Source of the DNA: Pirellulaceae bacterium
GTDB taxonomy: Bacteria > Planctomycetota > Planctomycetia > Pirellulales > Pirellulaceae
Direction: 5' to 3'
DNA: 10,114 nt
Assembly (NCBI GenBank): GCA_030744095.1
Contig: JASLRF010000236.1
Location: 1-10,114 of the forward strand
Below are positions 4,498 to 10,114 of the stretch, one piece after another (positions within the stretch are counted from its first letter, which is position 1; every line of letters starts with the position of its first letter). A program made the position numbers and the translations under genes. Below the pieces are notes generated by a model that saw only the letters and a list, made by a program, of their open reading frames with translations, did not search any database and was not told the origin of the DNA.

Positions 4498-7124
4498 ATC
4501 TGTCGACCGACAAAACACCACTCGGCATTCAGCCGTGTCGATTGCCTCGAAGGTTGGCTCGCTGGCTTTCCGTGGCCAGCTTCTTCTTTTTGACACTTGC
4601 CTGGCTAGCTGGAAACGTGGCTTGGTCCGACGACAAGGACGATCTTCAGCTGGAGAAGTTCCTGACACGTTTGGGGCTGGTCGACCTCCGCACGCTGCAT
4701 CTCGAAGAGGTGCTTGAAGGCGAGCTTCCGGACGTGCAGCGCGTGGAGACCGCGAAACGGCTGGCGGACCTCTATGCCAGCCAATTGGTCGCATATTCCT
4801 CGAACAAGACACGTTATGATGACGTCGTCCAGCGAATCAAACGGCTGGTTTCCAATGTCCCTGAAGCGGAGACAGCGTCGCTGAAAGTGATGCTGTTGCA
4901 GGCCGACTTCTATCGGGCAGAGAAGCTGATTGGGCAGTGGATTGTCGACCGTCGTGCCGCCGCGCCGCGCGACGACGCGCACTCGATCCTGACACGCATC
5001 ACGCCTCAGCTGATGGAATCGTATCGTCAGCTCAAAGCGGAATCCGACAAGCTGTTGGACGAGATCGACGCACTGGAGGAAGGCGACGAGCAAGCCGCCA
5101 AAGAGCAGCAATCGATGCAACTGCAGTCCGTTGCGGGTCGCGCGGGTTATTTCGCGGGTTGGTCAAGTTACTATCTTGGGTTAGCGCGTCAGAGTACGGG
5201 TGCCCAAACGACCGAGTATGCGGCGGCGCGTGATATGTTTCGCACGCTGCTCGGGACAACAGCGGAATATGCCGACGAAGAGGCGGAATTCCTAGGGTTG
5301 GAGTCTATCCGGCGGGCCCAGGCACTGATAGGTTTGGGACTGGCGGAAGCCGGCGCGGGCAATCTAAGTGGGAGTCAGAAGTGCTTCGAGTGGTTGGAAA
5401 GTGGCGGCGCACCGCCAAAGGTGCAGGATGAGGGCCCTTATTGGCGTTTGCAAGCGCTGCTAAACGCTGACCGGCTTGATCTGGCGCTTGAGTATGCCAA
5501 GAAGCAAGTCGCTGTCTTGACCAGTTCTGCAACAAGTGGCAAGGTCAGCTTCTGTGTCAGTCTGGTGCGTGCTGCGTTTGCTGGAGCCGAAACACCCACG
5601 CCCGACTTGCGGGAATTGGGAATGCTTGGGATCGCAGGTCTGGTCAAGCTGCGTCAACGCGGACCAGTCCGTGCCCTCTTGGAAAAATACAAGATCGACC
5701 TTGCTGGCTCGACCGGATTCTATCTCAACTGGATCAAGGGACAGCAATTGACTGAACAAGCCGAGAAGTCCAAATCGAAAGAGCTGTTTCGGGAAGCAGT
5801 GGTTACTCTGGAGCGCGCGATTGGGGCGGACGATGCCAAGCAGGACTTGGCATCGCTTGGCCAATGCCAAACCCACCTCGCCACATGTTATTACCGCCTG
5901 GAACGCTTTGAAGATAGTGCGAGGATGTTTGAAGCGGCGGCCGCAGCACGTAAGGCAACCAACGATGAAAAAGCGGTGGATGCAGCTTGGGCAGCATTTG
6001 TGTCGTACCAAAAGCTCGTAAAAAAACAGCCGCGATTTGTGGCAGCCGCCATCGATGTGCTGCGACAATTGAAACGCGACTACCCCAACCATGAATACGC
6101 CCAGCGGGCCGATTATCACATCAGTAAGTTACGCCAGAACGCGTCATCGCCGGCGGAGAACCTGGCCAACCTTGAAAAACTGCCACCCGGCAACGCGAAC
6201 TACCTGGCGGCGCGATATGATATTTGCATTATCCGGCATGGGCAATGGAAGTCTAAGGCTGGCAAGGAACGTCGCGAGGCTGGTGACAAGTTACTTGCCG
6301 CCGTCAACATCTATCTGCAGGCAGCAAGCTCCGGCAGCAACGCCTCCCAGAAAGTCAAAGTCAGCTCTCTGGCAGCCAGTGTTGTTTTGGACAGGAAACC
6401 CGTCGATGTCGGACTGGCCAAATCGTACCTGGACCGCGCCGCAGAGTGGGCCCACGTGTTGCCTGACTCATCCAACGTGGTGGCGGAGTACCACTATCAC
6501 GCGATGAGACTAGCTGAAGGCACCAAGAACGAAGCGGTGCGCACAAGCCATGCAAGATGGCTCGCCGAGAAAGGACAGGGTTCGCCGTTTGAATTGTCTG
6601 GTTTGGTAGCAGCTGCCAAGGCAGCCGACGCAGCCGCCGAATCGGCAGGCAATTCCGGACCGAATCAAGCAGTTCGTGAAGCGCACCGAGTCTACGCGAG
6701 GCTGTCTGAACTGTTTGGGGACAGCTCACAAGCGCTCATCGAACAAAAGAACGCCCGTGTCGCAATGTCCAAGGCCGCTCAGTACGCAGACCAACTTGGT
6801 GACCATCGGGAAGCCGCCGAGCGGTTGGATAAACTGCTCATCGCGTTGTCTGGCGAGGAAACCAAGAACAAGAACTACCTCCGCCGCGCTGGATTGGCGC
6901 ATTTCTCGGCAGGCCAATACGGCAATGCACTTCAACACTGGCGAACGCTCTTGGCCGGCTTAAAAAAAGGATCCACAGATTGGTACGAAGCAAAGTACCA
7001 TCAGCTCGCCTGCCTCGCGAACATGGACCCTGGCAAGTTCAAGAGTGTACTGGGCCAATTCCACTTGCTGTACCCAGATGTCCCACAGCCGTGGAGAGGA
7101 AAGATTGCCGCGTTGGCACGCTGA
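4494..7124 (+). CDS. Large exported TPR-like protein of the ExbBD-type operon
   Basis: This 876-residue protein begins with a signal peptide: basic RLPRRLARW (about 17-25), a Phe/Leu/Ala-rich core to about 40, and possible cleavage after AWS (45). The rest is almost entirely helical. TPR-like pairs are visible at about 457-487 (THLATCYYRLERFEDSARMF) and at about 796-860 near the C-terminus. The segment YPNHEYAQRADYHISKL (from 530) resembles the motif of YbgF/CpoB and BamD-type TPR proteins, which act in Tol-Pal and outer-membrane assembly. A charged stretch at about 176-205 could be a coiled coil. It contains no enzyme motif I recognise. Its start overlaps the stop of the second ExbD gene, so it is translated with the motor. 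It is likely a periplasmic scaffold or receiver of motor force; that role is inferred. A lipobox is absent. Confidence 0.88.
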   Translation: MNLSTDKTPLGIQPCRLPRRLARWLSVASFFFLTLAWLAGNVAWSDDKDDLQLEKFLTRLGLVDLRTLHLEEVLEGELPDVQRVETAKRLADLYASQLVAYSSNKTRYDDVVQRIKRLVSNVPEAETASLKVMLLQADFYRAEKLIGQWIVDRRAAAPRDDAHSILTRITPQLMESYRQLKAESDKLLDEIDALEEGDEQAAKEQQSMQLQSVAGRAGYFAGWSSYYLGLARQSTGAQTTEYAAARDMFRTLLGTTAEYADEEAEFLGLESIRRAQALIGLGLAEAGAGNLSGSQKCFEWLESGGAPPKVQDEGPYWRLQALLNADRLDLALEYAKKQVAVLTSSATSGKVSFCVSLVRAAFAGAETPTPDLRELGMLGIAGLVKLRQRGPVRALLEKYKIDLAGSTGFYLNWIKGQQLTEQAEKSKSKELFREAVVTLERAIGADDAKQDLASLGQCQTHLATCYYRLERFEDSARMFEAAAAARKATNDEKAVDAAWAAFVSYQKLVKKQPRFVAAAIDVLRQLKRDYPNHEYAQRADYHISKLRQNASSPAENLANLEKLPPGNANYLAARYDICIIRHGQWKSKAGKERREAGDKLLAAVNIYLQAASSGSNASQKVKVSSLAASVVLDRKPVDVGLAKSYLDRAAEWAHVLPDSSNVVAEYHYHAMRLAEGTKNEAVRTSHARWLAEKGQGSPFELSGLVAAAKAADAAAESAGNSGPNQAVREAHRVYARLSELFGDSSQALIEQKNARVAMSKAAQYADQLGDHREAAERLDKLLIALSGEETKNKNYLRRAGLAHFSAGQYGNALQHWRTLLAGLKKGSTDWYEAKYHQLACLANMDPGKFKSVLGQFHLLYPDVPQPWRGKIAALAR

Positions 7125-7339
7125 AGATCGGCTGGCACCCTGAAGACCCGTTGGCGACCGAAGGGCGGATCGACCCATGCACTGACCACATCTGCTAGGA
7201 TGTAAGATTAGGAGAGATGAAGGTATTCGCGTTTCAATCGCGCAATTCTGTGTCGAGACTGACGAGCCAAGCTACGTTTTCCTGACAGTTTACCTCGACC
7301 GCTCGACTGCCTGACCACGAACAGACGAACGAGTAGATC
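7125..7339 (+). other. Gap between the TPR-like gene and the last gene (215 bases)
   Basis: This is the largest gap in the rightward block. No hairpin followed by a T-run was found after the TPR-like gene, so read-through into the last gene is possible. An AT-richer patch at 7190-7220 carries weak promoter-like boxes. A 22-codon frame (7217-7285) follows a GGAG that is only two bases from its ATG, too close for normal initiation, so it is not called as a gene. Confidence 0.5.
7182..7208 (+). promoter_or_regulatory. Weak promoter-like site before the large membrane protein gene
   Basis: CTGACC (7182-7187) and TAAGAT (7203-7208) are spaced by 15 bases. An overlapping extended -10-like TGCTAGGAT occurs at 7193-7201 without a well-spaced -35. 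Each box matches only about four of six consensus positions. It is listed because the 215-base gap makes an independent start for the last gene plausible. Confidence 0.2.
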
Positions 7340-10114
7340 ATGGCGGCCAATCAGCCACCTCCACATACGATGGACCCCAACGAAGAGAGGAAGCTCCAAC
7401 TTTTTCTTGAACGAGCGGCACCCATTGTGTTGGAAAGCCGCGTGCTGGCCACCGAGAATTGGCGACGTCTGGTGGCCTTGGCGCAAGAACTCGAAATGAG
7501 CGACGGTCAGCTTCGAGCAACCGTCGAGGATCTGCGTCGCCGCGGTGTGATTGAACGAGTCGAACTCCAGCCGCTCAAACCTTCTTCCAAACCTTCTTCC
7601 AAGCCTCCGCCGCTACCCGTCCGTCCAACTGCCTCCGATCCGGTGCCGGAGGGTCGGGCAAATGACACAAGACCGTCTGATCGAGACGCAACGCCGGGCA
7701 TTCCACCCATTCGCGAAAGGACGTTCTCGCTGAACTCGCCGACGCCACCAGAACTGCCTCCTCCGCCACCAGCGCCAGCGTCACCGCCCAAACCGAACCG
7801 CGAACCGGAAGATCCTGGCACCTCTAGCGGTCTCCGCGAGCAACTATCGCAGCGAGCCGCGGCGATCATTGCCGAGCAGCGTGGATTCACTCCCAAAACG
7901 CATACGTTGATCGCTTCGGCCGCTGAAGATCTTGGCCTCTCGGACCGAGATGTCGCCGACGTCATCCGCTCGTTGCATCAAGGCGCCAGCCAGCCTCAAG
8001 AGGCGCCTTTGGATGACATCAATCAGCGTCAACGCTGGAAAGAAGCAGGCAAGCCCGAACCTCCTCGCCACGAGGCCCCCAAGAAACCACACGAGATCTT
8101 CAGCACATTCGTGGCCAAATCGTTGGACAAACTCGCCGTCGGACATGTCTCCAGCGACCTTGAGGAAGGATTAGTCGCTCACGGAACCAAGGTCCTGAAG
8201 TTGTCGCGCGTCTATGCCACGCAACTCGTTCGTGACGTCTCACAGGAAAAGGAACTGTTGCTGGAAACAGACACCAAGTTACAGATACAGGCCGACGACG
8301 CATCCACGAGTCTCGACCCGCGCTTGCTGGTATTTCTGGATCGAGCCACACCGATCTTGGCACAAAACCGGGGTTTGAATGCGCGGAGCCGTGTATTATT
8401 GGGTGCCATGGCCGAAGAAGTCGGTTTGGCACAGAGTGAAGTGGACGCCGCCGTCGCTTTGCTCGAGAGCAAGCCCACGGACACCGATGGCCTGGACGCT
8501 GCACAACGACAACGGTTGGCACCCTTTCGCCGTTTTGCTGCAGAGATGCTCGGGCAATTGCCGCAGAGGATCCTCACTGCTCGAGTCCACACGATGATGC
8601 TCGAGCGAGGTGAAGAGCGATTTGGCATTGATTCAGATCTGACCCGAACCGTACTTCGCGAACTGGCGGCCGAACAACAGGTTCAGATTATTACGGAAGA
8701 AGAAGCAACTCGGCACATCGAAGGTCTGGTCGAAGAACAACTTGGTGACGCGCTCCGGTTGGAGTCTGACGTCAAGCATCGCATCCTCCAGGAAGGCGGA
8801 CAATGGGGACTGCCGGTGGAGCAGATCGAGAAGATTATCAAACAACGTTCGCAAAAAAACTATCAAAAACGGCGATCGGAACGAAATCTCTCAAACGCTG
8901 CGTTGTTCGCTGCACTGGTAGCCGTAATGTTGGTTGTGGTTTTTTTGGGATGGACCATGCTGGGCGGGCGGATGACTCCCGTCGAACCGGTTCGAGATCC
9001 TCCGCCCGTCACGGTTAATGCCGACACGCCAGTGGATGACACCGATGATAGTTGGTGGAGCGTTGATTTGGTCCTGGCCATTCACAACGCGTCAAGTGAA
9101 TTCCCGTTATTGCGTCCGGCATTGAAGGCAATCGGATCTCCGAATTCCGAGCGTCGCATTACCGCGTACGATGCAATCACCAAGTTTGCCTTGAACCAAA
9201 CGGATGACAACGTGCAGCGTAACATGCTGCTAACTGTGATTTCACAGGCATATGTTGTCGAACCTGATGCAGCGACTGCCGCCAAGATCCGCCGGGGGTT
9301 GGTGAACGTGATTCCCGGACCGGAAGACCGTTTGAGCGAACAGGCGGACGACTACCCACGGATCTTTTGGGCCATGCGGGGGGCGGTTGCGGCGCTTCAT
9401 GCCGCCAGCGACAACGCTCGGCGCGCTGACGACATTGCTCGTTCCATTGGTCAGGTCGTAGGGACCACGATTGATCGCAATCAGCCACTCCTCCAACTCG
9501 AGCGCCAATGCCTGGGTGCGCTGGCCGAGCGGCTTTTTCGCCTCATGATCACCTCGGCCGCGTCACGTCCCGCTGACACTTTGCCGCTGCATCCGGTGAT
9601 TGCCGAAGAAGCAGGCCGCTATCTTGATCGGCCAAGGCTGGAGACCCTGAATGCAGATTTTCTGGCTGCGTTCCTGCCCGCCAGCGAAGATTCGTGGAGC
9701 GCGTTTCAAACGTTGATTGACGACACCGTGGATAATCGCGATCCGCTGATCGTCGCGAAACTGATCGACGTGTATGAAACTACGACCAATTCCCCGCTGC
9801 AGTCACATCTGCAGATCGGCTTACTCCGTCGCGCCAATCTCAAACCAATGTCCGAGGAAGCCCGAGAAATTGCCGGCGAGATTCGGCAGGCGCTGGGGAT
9901 CACGGAAGTGGTCACCACCGAGGGCCGTACGCTCGACTTCATTCAAATCGCCAAGCGTGAATTAGCGCGAACCAGCACGGAAACAGACGAACGGATTATG
10001 GCGGCCGATCTGGCAACGCGCCTAAGTCGTGTTGCAACGCTCGGCTGCGCACTCGCCCAAGGCGAACTGGGCTTTACCTCGTTCGACGAAATGATTGAGA
10101 AAGAACCGACGACC
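7340..10114 (+). CDS. Large single-pass membrane protein with cytoplasmic helical repeats (3' end outside window)
   Basis: The frame is open from the ATG at 7340 to the window edge, giving 925 residues without a stop. An in-frame TAG at 7334 makes this the first possible ATG; the next is codon 11. No good ribosome site precedes either. There is no signal peptide. Residues 1-515 hold about six degenerate helical repeats, interrupted by a Pro-rich linker (about 80-160) that includes PPPPPAPASPP. A basic stretch (KNYQKRRSER, 506-515) precedes one membrane helix (about 519-541), which by the positive-inside rule puts the N-terminus in the cytoplasm. From about 545 onward the chain is acidic and Pro-rich, then helical and Ala/Leu-rich like HEAT or TPR solenoids, presumably periplasmic. 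I see no kinase, protease or nucleotide-binding motif. It follows the motor operon on the same strand, so it may link cytoplasmic signals to the envelope; this is inference. Confidence 0.87.
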   Translation, partial: MAANQPPPHTMDPNEERKLQLFLERAAPIVLESRVLATENWRRLVALAQELEMSDGQLRATVEDLRRRGVIERVELQPLKPSSKPSSKPPPLPVRPTASDPVPEGRANDTRPSDRDATPGIPPIRERTFSLNSPTPPELPPPPPAPASPPKPNREPEDPGTSSGLREQLSQRAAAIIAEQRGFTPKTHTLIASAAEDLGLSDRDVADVIRSLHQGASQPQEAPLDDINQRQRWKEAGKPEPPRHEAPKKPHEIFSTFVAKSLDKLAVGHVSSDLEEGLVAHGTKVLKLSRVYATQLVRDVSQEKELLLETDTKLQIQADDASTSLDPRLLVFLDRATPILAQNRGLNARSRVLLGAMAEEVGLAQSEVDAAVALLESKPTDTDGLDAAQRQRLAPFRRFAAEMLGQLPQRILTARVHTMMLERGEERFGIDSDLTRTVLRELAAEQQVQIITEEEATRHIEGLVEEQLGDALRLESDVKHRILQEGGQWGLPVEQIEKIIKQRSQKNYQKRRSERNLSNAALFAALVAVMLVVVFLGWTMLGGRMTPVEPVRDPPPVTVNADTPVDDTDDSWWSVDLVLAIHNASSEFPLLRPALKAIGSPNSERRITAYDAITKFALNQTDDNVQRNMLLTVISQAYVVEPDAATAAKIRRGLVNVIPGPEDRLSEQADDYPRIFWAMRGAVAALHAASDNARRADDIARSIGQVVGTTIDRNQPLLQLERQCLGALAERLFRLMITSAASRPADTLPLHPVIAEEAGRYLDRPRLETLNADFLAAFLPASEDSWSAFQTLIDDTVDNRDPLIVAKLIDVYETTTNSPLQSHLQIGLLRRANLKPMSEEAREIAGEIRQALGITEVVTTEGRTLDFIQIAKRELARTSTETDERIMAADLATRLSRVATLGCALAQGELGFTSFDEMIEKEPTT
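7391..8851 (+). repeat. Six degenerate protein repeats of about 45-50 residues
   Basis: Within the last gene, units lie at about residues 18-66, 165-213, 252-303, 327-376, 394-443 and 456-504. Units 1, 2 and 4 align without gaps over about 45 residues. They begin LFLERAAPIVLESRVL, QLSQRAAAIIAEQRGF and VFLDRATPILAQNRGL, and 27 residues on continue AQELEMSDGQL, AEDLGLSDRDV and AEEVGLAQSEV. Units 3, 5 and 6 keep mainly the second half (for example ERFGIDSDLTRTVLREL) and need small gaps. The consensus is two helices, a turn near Leu-Gly-Leu-Ser, and a third helix. I do not recognise it as a named domain. Confidence 0.65.
7577..7600 (+). repeat. Perfect 12-base tandem duplication
   Basis: AAACCTTCTTCC occurs twice in direct succession (7577-7588 and 7589-7600) and encodes Lys-Pro-Ser-Ser twice at residues 80-87. 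A third partial unit (AAGCCT, Lys-Pro) follows. It begins the Pro-rich linker after the first repeat unit, and the exact identity suggests recent replication slippage in a tolerant linker. Confidence 0.8.

Noticed and set aside
4249..4812. Minus-strand frame of 187 codons across the second ExbD and TPR-like genes
   Set aside because: It spans two coding genes on the opposite strand and has Arg/Pro-rich composition typical of antisense frames in GC-rich DNA.
5460..6119. Minus-strand frame of 219 codons inside the TPR-like gene
   Set aside because: It is long but fully antisense to a well-supported gene, Cys/His/Phe-rich without a motif, and has no operon context.
7125..7180. Search for a terminator after the TPR-like gene
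   Set aside because: Only short imperfect complementarities and a CTGAAGA direct repeat were found, with no stable stem and no T-run.
7217..7285. Possible 22-codon leader peptide preceded by TAGGAG
   Set aside because: GGAG ends two bases before the ATG, too close for normal initiation, and the peptide shows no regulatory codon run or membrane segment.
7507..7965. Minus-strand frame of 152 codons with Gly/Ser-rich sequence
   Set aside because: The composition is the mirror of the Pro-rich linker codons of the large membrane protein on the plus strand.

Overview
The window looks like chromosomal DNA of a planctomycete, probably of the Pirellulales type. The main evidence is a complete DUF1559 / H-X9-DG protein with a type IV pilin-like N-terminus, a family hugely expanded in Planctomycetes. 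It is followed by the start of a small lipoprotein gene, the usual partner of DUF1559 genes in that phylum. Other support is the moderately GC-rich DNA, the scarcity of good Shine-Dalgarno sites and several large exported or membrane proteins without a recognisable family. No RNA gene, CRISPR array, insertion sequence, phage gene or integration site was seen.

Layout. On the minus strand, reading leftward from about 1.32 kb, are a putative promoter (1294-1321), the DUF1559 gene (171-1223), a 112-base spacer holding a strong stem-loop (112-149), and the first 19 codons of a lipoprotein (1-58, cut by the window edge). A 400-base divergent intergenic region (1224-1623) separates this pair from a rightward block that fills the rest of the window. 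That block holds an exported protein of unknown function (1624-2775), a MotA/TolQ/ExbB-family channel subunit (2772-3584), two ExbD/TolR-family subunits (3650-4066 and 4078-4497) and a large exported TPR-like protein (4494-7124). After a 215-base gap comes a very large single-pass membrane protein (7340 to beyond 10114).

How the genes may work together. The first five rightward genes look like one operon: two junctions are ATGA overlaps and the other gaps are 65 and 11 bases. ExbB/TolQ and ExbD/TolR proteins form inner-membrane motors that use the proton gradient to do work in the periplasm. Here the motor has two different ExbD subunits and no TonB or TolA gene. It is flanked by two secreted, mostly helical proteins, the larger with TPR-like segments resembling the YbgF/BamD type found in Tol-Pal and outer-membrane assembly systems. 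A planctomycete-type motor for cell-envelope maintenance or uptake is a reasonable inference, but its target cannot be read from the sequence.

The most unusual object is the last gene. Its product has about 515 cytoplasmic residues built from about six degenerate copies of a roughly 45-50 residue helical unit that I do not recognise. One membrane helix and at least 380 residues of helical periplasmic sequence follow. Whether it belongs to the motor operon is open.
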